From assembly GCF_019977655.1 (NCBI RefSeq), contig NZ_AP024849.1, forward strand, positions 3,443,001 to 3,507,000: a stretch of DNA of 64,000 nt. Direction: 5' to 3'. The notes beneath the pieces were generated by a model, which worked only from the letters and a program-made list of their open reading frames with translations, was not told the origin of the DNA and ran no database searches. Within the stretch, counting starts at the first letter, position 1. The number at the start of each line of letters is the position of its first letter. Shown here piece after piece: positions 52,851 to 61,346 of the stretch. The stretch is from Clostridium gelidum (GTDB lineage Bacteria > Bacillota > Clostridia > Clostridiales > Clostridiaceae). The translations under genes were made by a program, and so were the position numbers.

Positions 52851-53633
52851 TTAAGCTAAATAAATTTCTCCTTTAAAGAACATTTTAGCCTTTCCAGATA
52901 TTTTGACTTTGTTTATTGTATCCTCACACTTCAGTATACCGCCTCTTTGAGATAATTGCTGTGCAACTAAATTTTTCTTACCAAGAATCTTTGACCAATA
53001 TGGAACAAGTGTACAATGAGCTGATCCGGTAACTGGGTCTTCACTTACTCCGCATAAAGGTGCAAAATATCTTGAAACAAAATCAACTTCTTTTCCTCTT
53101 GATGTTACTATAATTCCAAAAGTATCAATTAATTTTAATTCTTCCATATTAGGCTTTAAATCCTTTATATCTTGTTCATTATCATATACTACCATTAAGT
53201 CTCTAGACTCATAAACTTCTTTAGGCTCTTTTCCTAAGCCTTTAATTAATTGCTGTGTTATTTGTGTTTTTATTCCCGGCCTTGCTGGAAATTCCATGAT
53301 TATATACTCGTCATCTTTTTCTACCTCTAATATCCCACTTTGAGTTGAAAATTTTATTTTATTACTAGGATAGTTTAAAATCTCAAATATTATAAAAGCA
53401 GTAGCAAGAGTTGCATGTCCACACAAATCTATTTCTTCTTCTGGTGTAAACCATCTAAGTTCACTTATATCTTCTTTAACTATACAAAAAGCAGTTTCAG
53501 ATAAATTATTCTCCATTGCAATATTTTGCATTAGTTTATCATCTATCCATTCCTCTAAAATACATATAGCTGCTGGATTTCCTTTAAATATTTCATCTGT
53601 GAAAGCATCTACTTGATACATAGGTATTTTCAT
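52851..53633 (-). CDS. PhzF-family isomerase
   Basis: 260 residues. MKIPMYQVDAFTDEIFKGNP starts the first half; NLSETAFCIVKED, LRWFTPEEEIDLCGHATLAT (with the catalytic Glu and His region) and VSRYFAPLCGVSEDPVTGSA are the PhzF/YddE signature. The fold is a pair of diaminopimelate epimerase-like domains. Apart from phenazine producers the substrates are unknown, and there are no other phenazine genes here. ATG at 53633 after GGGGTGAAAAT. Single gene with a strong terminator. Confidence 0.9.
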   Translation of the reverse strand: MKIPMYQVDAFTDEIFKGNPAAICILEEWIDDKLMQNIAMENNLSETAFCIVKEDISELRWFTPEEEIDLCGHATLATAFIIFEILNYPSNKIKFSTQSGILEVEKDDEYIIMEFPARPGIKTQITQQLIKGLGKEPKEVYESRDLMVVYDNEQDIKDLKPNMEELKLIDTFGIIVTSRGKEVDFVSRYFAPLCGVSEDPVTGSAHCTLVPYWSKILGKKNLVAQQLSQRGGILKCEDTINKVKISGKAKMFFKGEIYLA

Positions 53634-53715
53634 ATTTTCACCCCACTAAAGTATATTCAAATAAATAACAAATCGATATTCTTGAATCTTTGACTTATTA
53701 TATTCTTTTCTATTC

Positions 53716-54408
53716 CTAAAACAATCCAAATACAATTGGTATAAATATAGCTGGCAGTAAATTAGCAACTTTAATTTTACTTATTCCAAGCATATTAAAT
53801 CCAAGTCCTACAATTAAAAGACTACCCACTGCAGACATATTACTAATTATTGTATCAGTAAGTATTGCTGAAAGCCCACCTGCAAGAAGTGTTATGCTTC
53901 CTTGATAAATAAAAACTGAAATTGAAGACAATATTACACCAATACCGAGAGATGATGCAAAGATTATTGAAGATACTCCATCTAAAACAGATTTAGCAAA
54001 AAGAGTTGTGTGATTTCCTTGAAGTCCACTTTCTAAGGATCCCACTACTGCCATTGCACCAACGCAAAATAGTAAGCTAGATGTTACAAAACCTTCTGAT
54101 ATAGAAATCTTTTCACTAGACGTCCCTTTTCTTTTACTGTTTATTTTTTTTTCTATCATATCACCTAAATTATTTAGCCTTTTATCGATATCAATTATTT
54201 CTCCAATTAATGCACCTAATGCTATACAAATTATCATTTGTAGCGTATCCTTTCCTTTAAGTGCCCCAGATATTCCTATGTATAATACACATAATGCCAA
54301 TCCATTCATTATGGTCGAACTGATTTTTTCAGTCAGCCTTCCTTTTACAATTAGTCCTATTAAGCATCCGCCTATTATCGCTAATGCATTAACTATTGTT
54401 CCTAACAT
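53716..54408 (-). CDS. DUF554-family membrane protein
   Basis: 230 residues with about 6-7 hydrophobic helices. MLGTIVNALAIIGGCLIGLI, IGISGALKGKDTLQMIICIA, FVTSSLLFCVGAMAVVGSLE and GLGFNMLGISKIKVANLLPA are characteristic of the DUF554 (YdfK/YqgA-like) family, of unknown function; a transport role has been suggested from topology. ATG at 54408, after AGGGGGAATGAAGA. No operon partner: flagellin gene 200 bases upstream has its own terminator. Confidence 0.85.
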   Translation of the reverse strand: MLGTIVNALAIIGGCLIGLIVKGRLTEKISSTIMNGLALCVLYIGISGALKGKDTLQMIICIALGALIGEIIDIDKRLNNLGDMIEKKINSKRKGTSSEKISISEGFVTSSLLFCVGAMAVVGSLESGLQGNHTTLFAKSVLDGVSSIIFASSLGIGVILSSISVFIYQGSITLLAGGLSAILTDTIISNMSAVGSLLIVGLGFNMLGISKIKVANLLPAIFIPIVFGLF

Positions 54409-54532
54409 TCTTCATTCCCCCTAGTTATAAATACTGTTAATTATAACATATTATAAAAATAGTTAATAGTTTATGGTTCAGATACTGTTTATTAACAATA
54501 GACCCATTTCTTAAATAATAACAATATTAAAT

Positions 54533-54565
54533 AAAAAAACTGAACCTTATAAATATAAGATTCAG
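54533..54565 (-). terminator. intrinsic terminator after the flagellin gene
   Basis: CTGAACCTTAT (54540-54550) and ATAAGATTCAG (54555-54565) form an 11-bp stem with one mismatch and a 4-base loop. On the minus strand seven Ts follow directly (54539-54533). It lies 44 bases after the flagellin stop codon. Confidence 0.88.
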
Positions 54566-54608
54566 CAATATAAAAACTATTTTATTATTATAAACTTATA
54601 ATTTTTTT

Positions 54609-55373
54609 CTATACTTGTGCTGATACTGCATTTTGTTGCATATTTGCTTGCATTGCCATATAACTATATTGATTTAATGCACTTTGTGTACTATAGTCAC
54701 TAGATGTTTTTCCAAAGTCTGTGTCAGTTATTTGGCTCATGGAAGCTATAAGATTATGGTTAGTAATATCATTACTACTTACAACACTGTCCAATCTGTT
54801 ACTTGTTGTTCCAAAATTTGTCCTTGAATTTGTTACTTTAGATATAGCATCATCTATACTATTTATGTTAAAATTCTTAGTAACATCAAAATCTGCTATT
54901 CCTAGTGTTTCTAATGAAGTGTCAACCATTTTCATCGACATTCCAGTTCCTGAAGGATTAGTTGCTAAATTTATATCAGAAGTATTATCTAACATTTTAA
55001 TAGTATTAAATTCTGTGCCCTTAGCTTGGTCTTTTATTGAATATTTTAGTTGTTCAATTTCGTCTTGCATTGAAGCTTTGTCATCATCTGAATAAGTTCC
55101 ATTCGCTGATTGAACAGCTAATTCTCTAATTCTTTGAAGGTTATCATCAATTCCACTTAAGCCACCTTCAGCCACCTTACTTGCACTTTGTGCATCTTGT
55201 GCATTTCTATTAGCTGCTGAATATCCATTTGATTGTGATAATAATTTTTCTGATATTGAAAGGCCTGCAGCATCATCTGCTGCTGAATTAATTTTTTTTG
55301 CTGTTGATATTTTAAGCATTTCCATTTGCAAGTTTTTTGTACTTTGATTGTTATTTATATTTGAAATTACCAT
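54609..55373 (-). CDS. short, divergent flagellin-like protein
   Basis: 254 residues. The N-terminal D0/D1 part has KINSAADDAAGLSISEKLLS and AEGGLSGIDDNLQRIRELAV, the flagellin signature, but the first coiled-coil is shorter than usual (about 28 residues before the AADDAAGL motif against about 40). The middle variable domain is tiny. The C-terminus, ASMSQITDTDFGKTSSDYST...MAMQANMQQNAVSAQV, follows the flagellin C-terminal helix but lacks the usual Leu-Leu end. It stands alone, away from flagellar genes. Strong AGGAGGTGATTTT ribosome binding site, consensus-like promoter and strong terminator suggest high expression. Could be a minor flagellin or a filament-like surface protein. Confidence 0.8.
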   Translation of the reverse strand: MVISNINNNQSTKNLQMEMLKISTAKKINSAADDAAGLSISEKLLSQSNGYSAANRNAQDAQSASKVAEGGLSGIDDNLQRIRELAVQSANGTYSDDDKASMQDEIEQLKYSIKDQAKGTEFNTIKMLDNTSDINLATNPSGTGMSMKMVDTSLETLGIADFDVTKNFNINSIDDAISKVTNSRTNFGTTSNRLDSVVSSNDITNHNLIASMSQITDTDFGKTSSDYSTQSALNQYSYMAMQANMQQNAVSAQV

Positions 55374-55414
55374 AAAATCACCTCCTATAATATTTCAATT
55401 AATATCTTAATTGT

Positions 55415-55444
55415 ATTATATCATATTTAAAACAAAATCAACAA
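55415..55444 (-). promoter_or_regulatory. putative promoter of the flagellin gene
   Basis: On the minus strand a perfect TATAAT (55420-55415) has TTGTTG (55444-55439) 18 bases upstream, with TTGATT 15 bases upstream as an overlapping alternative. It lies about 40 bases before the start codon. No obvious sigma-D (GCCGATAA-type) box was seen, which is unusual for a flagellin. Confidence 0.5.
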
Positions 55445-55518
55445 TATAAGTCATAAAAAGACCATCCCAAATCCTTATTTATATTACAATTAAATTAATC
55501 ACAAAACTATATTAAAAT

Positions 55519-55552
55519 GACTGTGCCTAATATATCTTTATTAAGCACAGTC
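55519..55552 (-). terminator. intrinsic terminator after aspS
   Basis: GACTGTGCCTAA (55519-55530) and TTAAGCACAGTC (55541-55552) form a 12-bp stem with one G-U pair and a 10-base loop, ending in ATTTTAATA on the minus strand, 14 bases after the aspS stop. It separates the tRNA synthetase operon from the flagellin gene. Confidence 0.8.
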
Positions 55553-55566
55553 ATTAATTATTATAT

Positions 55567-57369
55567 TTAGTTGTTATCTTCTTTTTTATCTTCCTTTGGA
55601 AGTATTCCAATTCCAAGTTCAATTAATTGTTTTTCATCAGTTACATTTGGAGCTTCGCTTAAATAGCAATATGCATTTTGATTTTTAGGAAATGCAATAA
55701 CATCTCTTATGTTTTCTGTTCCAGCTAAGAACATTATCATTCTATCTAATCCAAATGCTAAACCTCCATGTGGTGGTGGTCCAAATTTTAATGCTTGTAA
55801 TAAGAATCCAAAGTTTTTCCATGCATCTTCTTGCGTAAATCCAAGTGCCTTAAGCATTCTTTCTTGAAGCTGCATATCATGAATTCTTATAGATCCTCCA
55901 CCTAATTCTTCTCCATTTAATACTAAGTCATAAGCCTTAGAACGTACAATTCCTGGATCAGATTCAATAAAATCTAAATCTTCATCCATTGGTGCTGTAA
56001 ATGGGTGGTGACAAGCCATATATCTTCCTTCTTCTTCACTATATTCAAATAATGGGAATTCAGTAACCCATGTAAAGTTAAATTCATTTTTATCTTTTAT
56101 TAAATCAAATTGTTTAGATAATTCTAATCTTAAAGCTCCTAAGCTTTGGAATACTACTGAATTTTTATCAGCTACTATAAGTACCGCATCTCCAGCTTCT
56201 GCATTCATAGTTTTTAGTATAGAATTTGTAACGTCATCAGTTAAGAATTTAGCTATTGATGATTTAACTCCATCTTCCTTAAATTGAATCCAAGCAAGTC
56301 CCTTAGCTCTATAGGTCTTAACAAATTCACCTAATTTATCTAAAGGCTTTCTTCCAAGTTCTGCTCCACATTTTAAGCATAAAGCTCTTACAGATCCGCC
56401 ATTTTCTATAGCATCCTTAAACATTGGTAATTCTAAATCACGAACTTCATCTGTTATATTAGTTATTTCCATACCAAATCTTACATCTGGTTTATCTGAT
56501 CCATATTTCTCCATTGCATCTTTAAATGTCATTCTCTTAATTGGTAATTTAACATCAACATTTGCAACTTCTTTAAATACATGAGCAATTAACCCTTCAT
56601 TTACTGCCATTATGTCCTCTTGCTCAACAAAACTTAATTCCATATCTATTTGAGTAAATTCTGGTTGTCTATTAGCTCTTAAATCTTCATCTCTAAAGCA
56701 TTTAGCTATTTGGTAGTACTTATCAAATCCAGATACCATTAATAATTGCTTAAATAATTGTGGTGATTGGGGAAGAGCATAAAACATTCCTGGATAATTT
56801 CTTGAAGGTACTATATAATCTCTAGCTCCTTCTGGTGTACTTCTATTTAATATTGGAGTTTCCACATCTAAAAATCCATTAGCTTCTAAATAATCACGAA
56901 CAGCTTTTGTTGTTTTACTTCTAATCATGAATATTTTTTGCATATCTGGTCTTCTTAAATCTAAATATCTATATTTTAATCTAATGCTTTCTGCTGCATC
57001 TAAGTTTTCTTTAATATATATTGGTGGAGTTTCTGATTCTGAAAGAATCTTTATAGTTTCGCATTTTAATTCAACAAAACCAGTTGGCATGTTTTCATTA
57101 ATGCTTTCTCTTTTAACAACTTCACCTATTACTGCTACGCAATATTCAGGCCTAACTGCTTTTGCTTTTTCAAAAGCTTCTCCATTGATTTCTTCACCGA
57201 AAACTACTTGCATTATACCTGTTTTATCTCTTAAATCGATAAATTCAAGTCCTCCAAGTTTTCTGTTTCTTTGAACCCATCCCATTAAAGTAATTTTTTC
57301 ACCTACATGTTCTTCTCTAGGTTCTCCACACATCATTGTACGCTTTAATCCATTTAAAGATTCACCCAT
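55567..57369 (-). CDS. aspS: aspartyl-tRNA synthetase
   Basis: 600 residues from ATG 57369 (MGESLNGLKR), with AGGAGGAAATTTAGTA before it; an in-frame ATG seven codons upstream overlaps the ribosome binding site. An OB anticodon-binding domain (VGEKITLMGWVQRNRKLGG) is followed by the class II catalytic core: YRYLDLRRPDMQ (motif 1 region), CFRDEDLRANRQPEFTQID (motif 2), the GAD insertion, GGGSIRIHDMQLQERML and FGPPPHGGLAFGLDRMIMFL (motif 3). Bacterial-type. 25 bases downstream of hisS, same operon. Confidence 0.97.
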   Translation of the reverse strand: MGESLNGLKRTMMCGEPREEHVGEKITLMGWVQRNRKLGGLEFIDLRDKTGIMQVVFGEEINGEAFEKAKAVRPEYCVAVIGEVVKRESINENMPTGFVELKCETIKILSESETPPIYIKENLDAAESIRLKYRYLDLRRPDMQKIFMIRSKTTKAVRDYLEANGFLDVETPILNRSTPEGARDYIVPSRNYPGMFYALPQSPQLFKQLLMVSGFDKYYQIAKCFRDEDLRANRQPEFTQIDMELSFVEQEDIMAVNEGLIAHVFKEVANVDVKLPIKRMTFKDAMEKYGSDKPDVRFGMEITNITDEVRDLELPMFKDAIENGGSVRALCLKCGAELGRKPLDKLGEFVKTYRAKGLAWIQFKEDGVKSSIAKFLTDDVTNSILKTMNAEAGDAVLIVADKNSVVFQSLGALRLELSKQFDLIKDKNEFNFTWVTEFPLFEYSEEEGRYMACHHPFTAPMDEDLDFIESDPGIVRSKAYDLVLNGEELGGGSIRIHDMQLQERMLKALGFTQEDAWKNFGFLLQALKFGPPPHGGLAFGLDRMIMFLAGTENIRDVIAFPKNQNAYCYLSEAPNVTDEKQLIELGIGILPKEDKKEDNN

Positions 57370-57394
57370 TACTAAATTTCCTCCTAACATATTC

Positions 57395-58648
57395 TTATCT
57401 AACTATTTTTGCAATTACCTCTATATTATCTAATGAAGCCTCAAAGATTTCACCATCACTCATTCTCTTTAAATTAACTTTTTTGCTTGTTAATTCATCT
57501 TCACCTAAGATAGTAGTAAAAGCAGCACCTAATTTATTTGCAAATTTCATTTCAGCCTTAATACTTCTACCCATATGATTTGTTTCACATTTAACCCCTA
57601 AGGTTCTTAAGCTACTAGCTAATTTGAAAGCACATTTACTTCCTTCCTCACCTCTAGCTCCAATATATAAATCAAATAAATTTTCATTAGGTATTTCTAT
57701 ACCTTCTTTTTCTAAAGTCATAATTAATCTTTCAATTCCTATAGCAAAGCCAACTGCTGGCATATCAGGTCCACCAAGCTCTTCTATTAGTTTATCATAT
57801 CTTCCTCCACCACAAACAGTGAAATCTGAAGTTAATATTTCAAATATAGTTTTTGTATAATAATCTAATCCCCTTACTATACCTGGATCTATTTCATAAG
57901 AAATTTCTAACATATCTAAATATTCTTTAACCTTTGTAAAATGAGTATCACATTCTTCGCACATATAATCTAAAATTATTGGTGCATTCTTTGTGATTTC
58001 ATGACACTTCTTTTCCTTACAATCTAAAATTCTCATAGGATTCTTTTCAAATCTTGTTTTGCAAAGATCACAAAGACCATCATGATTTTCCGCCAAAAAT
58101 TTCTTTAAAGCTTCATTATACTTTGGTCTACAATTTGGACAACCTAAATTATTTATATTTAAGCTTAAGCTCTTTAATCCTAATTTTTTCAAGGTATCCA
58201 TAGCTACTGCTATAACTTCTGCATCCATTGAAGGTTCTTTAGATCCGAAAACTTCTAATCCACATTGATGGAATTGTCTAAGCCTTCCTTTTTGAACATT
58301 TTCATATCTAAAAGCTGGTGTTATATAATATAACTTTGTAGGTTGTGCTTCATTAAATAATCTATTTTCTATAAAAGCTCTAACTACAGAAGCCGTTCCT
58401 TCTGGCTTTAATGTTATACTTCTATCACCTTTGTCATTAAAAGTATACATTTCTTTTTGAACTATATCAGTTGTATCTCCAACTCCTCTTAAAAATAAGT
58501 CTGTATGTTCGAACATTGGGGTTCTAACTTCTCTAATTCCATAAGTCTTAGCAATATCTCTAAATACGCTTTCTATGTACTGCCACTTGTATGCATCTTG
58601 TGGTAACATATCTTTCGTACCTTTAGGTGCTTGGATTTCCATTGCCAT
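57395..58648 (-). CDS. hisS: histidyl-tRNA synthetase
   Basis: 417 residues. IQAPKGTKDMLPQDAYKW at the N-terminus, FRYENVQKGRLRQFHQCGLE (motif 2), the HisA loop GLDYYTKTIFEIL near 265, GGGRYDKLIEELGG and FAIGIERLIMTLE (motif 3), and a C-terminal anticodon-binding domain (FKLASSLRTLGVKCE). ATG at 58648 follows AAGGAGGAGATAAA. It lies between hemZ and aspS; no T-box leader is present because the gap to hemZ is only 37 bases. Confidence 0.97.
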   Translation of the reverse strand: MAMEIQAPKGTKDMLPQDAYKWQYIESVFRDIAKTYGIREVRTPMFEHTDLFLRGVGDTTDIVQKEMYTFNDKGDRSITLKPEGTASVVRAFIENRLFNEAQPTKLYYITPAFRYENVQKGRLRQFHQCGLEVFGSKEPSMDAEVIAVAMDTLKKLGLKSLSLNINNLGCPNCRPKYNEALKKFLAENHDGLCDLCKTRFEKNPMRILDCKEKKCHEITKNAPIILDYMCEECDTHFTKVKEYLDMLEISYEIDPGIVRGLDYYTKTIFEILTSDFTVCGGGRYDKLIEELGGPDMPAVGFAIGIERLIMTLEKEGIEIPNENLFDLYIGARGEEGSKCAFKLASSLRTLGVKCETNHMGRSIKAEMKFANKLGAAFTTILGEDELTSKKVNLKRMSDGEIFEASLDNIEVIAKIVR

Positions 58649-58685
58649 TTTATCTCCTCCTTTTTATGCATAAAGTCACTAGTTA

Positions 58686-60110
58686 CTAATATAAAGTATC
58701 CAGTAAATTTTTCTTTCTTTCAATCATTTCGTCAATTCTTGATATGTACTCGTGAAGATCCTTTAAATTAGGGAATCTCTCAAGTCTATCTTCTTCTAGA
58801 AATATTACTTTACTTACAGCAGCTGCGCCTAGTGCAATTGTTGTTTGTCTTTCTTCAATCATTTGAATGTTATAAATACATTCTTTGCCTTCTTTAGCAT
58901 ACCCCAAATTCTCCAAATTTCCAACCATATTTTTTTGTCTATACATATAATATGGTAAAAGTCCCAAACTTTCTGCTAAATTCCTGCTTTCTTCGTACAT
59001 TTTTATAATTTCTTCTTGAGGTGTCATTTGCATTCCTTTTTTTAGAATAAACTCTTCATACATTCTAGAACCCCTTTTAAGTGCTAATCCATGTACTGTA
59101 ATACTGTCTGGTTTTAATTTTATTAATTCATTTTTAGTATGTATCATATCCTCATGATCTTCACCCGGAAGACCTATTATTATATCCATATTAATATCAT
59201 CAAAACCAAGTTCTCTTGCCATCTTAAACTTTTCTTTAATATCCTCTGAAGAATGAGTTCTTCCTATTAAGTTCAAAGTTTTATCATTCATAGTTTGGGG
59301 ATTAATACTTATTCTGTTTACTTTACAATCTTTCATAGTTTGTAATTTATTATAGGTTAAAGTATCTGGTCTTCCACATTCAACGGTAAATTCTTCAACA
59401 TTATTATATTTAATAAAATTGTCATAGATTTCATTCATTAGCATCATGAATTCTTTATCATTAACTGCCGTTGGAGTGCCTCCACCAAAATATACAGATT
59501 CAATGTTAAGATTTTTCTCCTTAATATATTCACTTATACCTCTTATTTCCTTTATCAATGCTTCTAAATATGGCATTACCATTTTTTTATGAACACCTAT
59601 AGGATTAGATGTAAACGAACAATAAAGACATTTAGTTGGACAAAATGCCATTCCAATATAAATTGCAATATTATTCTTATCTCTATTGACTATTTTTTCT
59701 TCAGCCTTTGCCACATCTATACATAATTTTGCTTTATCTGTGTGAGCTAAATATCTTTCTCTAAATATTTCTATAACTTCTTCTTCAGTATTTCCTTCTT
59801 TAATCAATTTCAATGCTATTTTAGAAGGTCTAATTCCAATTAAAATCCCCCAAGGATATACATCATGTGTTATATCCTTTAGACACAGAAAAAGAAACCT
59901 TCTAAGAGAATTTTTAATATCTTCTCCTAAAGATTCTTCTTTGCAATAATCTTTATATTCAAATCTTAAAATTTCCTCATCAATATAAAAAATATAATCT
60001 GCTTCTTCTTTTTCTAAAAATTTTATTTCCTTCATTGGATAATACACATTAAATAATTGATATACCTCATATCTAAACTTTAAATTATTTAAATTAACCT
60101 TAATTTCCAT
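58686..60110 (-). CDS. hemZ: HemZ-like radical SAM protein (coproporphyrinogen III dehydrogenase family)
   Basis: 474 residues. A small N-terminal domain (about 1-155) leads to a radical SAM core with the cluster motif FCPTKCLYCSF (CxxxCxxC) near 163. VYFGGGTPTAV, TVECGRPDTLTYNKL, RISINPQTMNDKTL and DIIIGLPGEDHEDM complete the HemN/HemW/HemZ pattern. HemZ is annotated as oxygen-independent coproporphyrinogen III oxidase, but family members may instead be heme chaperones, and the tail CYNIQMIEERQTTIALGAA is typical of the clostridial group. ATG at 60110 after AAGGAGCAATA. Confidence 0.88.
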   Translation of the reverse strand: MEIKVNLNNLKFRYEVYQLFNVYYPMKEIKFLEKEEADYIFYIDEEILRFEYKDYCKEESLGEDIKNSLRRFLFLCLKDITHDVYPWGILIGIRPSKIALKLIKEGNTEEEVIEIFRERYLAHTDKAKLCIDVAKAEEKIVNRDKNNIAIYIGMAFCPTKCLYCSFTSNPIGVHKKMVMPYLEALIKEIRGISEYIKEKNLNIESVYFGGGTPTAVNDKEFMMLMNEIYDNFIKYNNVEEFTVECGRPDTLTYNKLQTMKDCKVNRISINPQTMNDKTLNLIGRTHSSEDIKEKFKMARELGFDDINMDIIIGLPGEDHEDMIHTKNELIKLKPDSITVHGLALKRGSRMYEEFILKKGMQMTPQEEIIKMYEESRNLAESLGLLPYYMYRQKNMVGNLENLGYAKEGKECIYNIQMIEERQTTIALGAAAVSKVIFLEEDRLERFPNLKDLHEYISRIDEMIERKKNLLDTLY

Positions 60111-60125
60111 TATTGCTCCTTAAAT

Positions 60126-60258
60126 CAATTGACAATTAACAATGTACAATTAACAATTAATGATGAAATCTTCTAAAGAAAATTTCTTAAAAATATAATC
60201 AAAACAAATATCACAGATATTTGCACCATAATTGACAATTGTCCATTGTTAATTATAA
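60126..60258. repeat. miniature inverted-repeat element (MITE-like)
   Basis: About 130 bases with imperfect inverted ends. The left end CAATTGACAATTAACAATG (60126 on) matches the reverse complement of the right end, TAATTAACAATGGACAATTG (to about 60258), and a second ACAATTAACAATTAATG copy sits inside the left end. The right end covers the stop codon of the metallo-hydrolase gene. The pattern of short CAATTAACAATT repeats is like small mobile repeats of clostridia. Confidence 0.65.
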
Positions 60259-60849
60259 ATATGGGTTTCTTCTTTTCTCATAACCTATAGTTGATGCTGG
60301 TCCGTGTCCTGCATAAACTTCAATATTATCTCCTAGTGGGAGTAATTTTTCTTTTATATTCTTTACAAGCTGAGTGCCGTCTCCTCCTGGAAAATCACTT
60401 CTTCCAACAGAGCCTTGGAAAAGAGTATCTCCTGTAAAAAGTTTATCTCCTATTAAGAAACAAATCCCTCCTGCTGTATGTCCTGGTGTTTCTATTATTT
60501 TTATTACATTATCACCTAAATTTAAAGTATCACCTTCGTTTAAATATCCCGAAGCTTTAGGTAATGATCCAAATACAGAATTATCATTTTTTATATATTT
60601 TTCTTCTATTTCATTTATATAAAATGGAATATTAAATTTATTAGCTAATTCAACTACCCCACCTACATGATCCATATGTCCATGAGTTAAAAGAATAAAC
60701 TTTGGATTTGCATCTAAAAGTCTAATTTCTTTTTCAATTTTGTTTGGCTGTCCGCCTGGATCTACAATTGCAAGTTCTTTAGAATCTTCATCCATTATTA
60801 AATAACAATTTTCTTCATACATGCCTGCCATAATAGTTTTTATAATCAA
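60253..60849 (-). CDS. metallo-beta-lactamase fold hydrolase (glyoxalase II-like)
   Basis: 198 residues. LTHGHMDHVGG near residue 54 is the HxHxDH zinc motif, with IETPGHTAGGICFLIG (third His), KLFTGDTLFQGSVGRSDF (bridging Asp) and VYAGHGPASTIGYEKR (last His). The arrangement is that of the short glyoxalase II-like hydrolases found between dtd and hemZ in clostridia; the thioester substrate is not established. TTG start at 60849, with AAGGAGGCGTTAAAA upstream. The last codons and stop overlap the right end of a small inverted-repeat element. Confidence 0.9.
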   Translation of the reverse strand: MIIKTIMAGMYEENCYLIMDEDSKELAIVDPGGQPNKIEKEIRLLDANPKFILLTHGHMDHVGGVVELANKFNIPFYINEIEEKYIKNDNSVFGSLPKASGYLNEGDTLNLGDNVIKIIETPGHTAGGICFLIGDKLFTGDTLFQGSVGRSDFPGGDGTQLVKNIKEKLLPLGDNIEVYAGHGPASTIGYEKRRNPYL

Positions 60850-60862
60850 TTTTAACGCCTCC

Positions 60863-61312
60863 TTAAAATGTCCTTTTACTATCTAATAATATTGTAACAG
60901 GACCATCATTATTAATATTAACTTTCATATCTGCACCAAATTCGCCGCTCTCTACTTTCAAATCAGACGTTTTAAGAAGCTTTAGAAATTCTTCATAAAG
61001 CTTCTTTGCATCAATACCACCTTGAGCTTCCATAAAGTTGGGTCTTCTACCTTTTCTACAATCTCCATATAAAGTAAATTGAGATATAACGAGCATTTCA
61101 CCTTTAACATCTAATAGTGATAAATTCATTTTATCATTTTCATCATGAAACACTCTTAAATTAATAATCTTATCCTTTATATAATTTAAATCCTCTAAAG
61201 TGTCATCTTTAGATATTCCTATTAATACATTAAAACCTATTCCGATTTCCCCAATTACATTTTCATTAACTAAAACGCTAGATGAGGTCACTCTTTGAAC
61301 CACTGCTCTCAT
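60863..61312 (-). CDS. dtd: D-aminoacyl-tRNA deacylase
   Basis: 149 residues, the normal size. MRAVVQRVTSSSVLVNENVI, SQFTLYGDCRKGRRPNF near 79-95 (the SQFTL motif) and INNDGPVTILLDS near the C-terminus (NxGPVT motif) identify DTD. It hydrolyses D-amino acids from mischarged tRNA. ATG at 61312 after GGATGGTGAGATAAC. 34 bases downstream of relA and 13 before the metallo-hydrolase. Confidence 0.96.
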   Translation of the reverse strand: MRAVVQRVTSSSVLVNENVIGEIGIGFNVLIGISKDDTLEDLNYIKDKIINLRVFHDENDKMNLSLLDVKGEMLVISQFTLYGDCRKGRRPNFMEAQGGIDAKKLYEEFLKLLKTSDLKVESGEFGADMKVNINNDGPVTILLDSKRTF

Positions 61313-61346
61313 GTTATCTCACCATCCTAAAAATCATATTCCTAAT

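Noticed and set aside
60126..60258. CRISPR-like repeats from the repeated CAATTAACAATT units
   Set aside because: Units are too short, imperfect, unspaced and inverted; they fit a MITE-like element.
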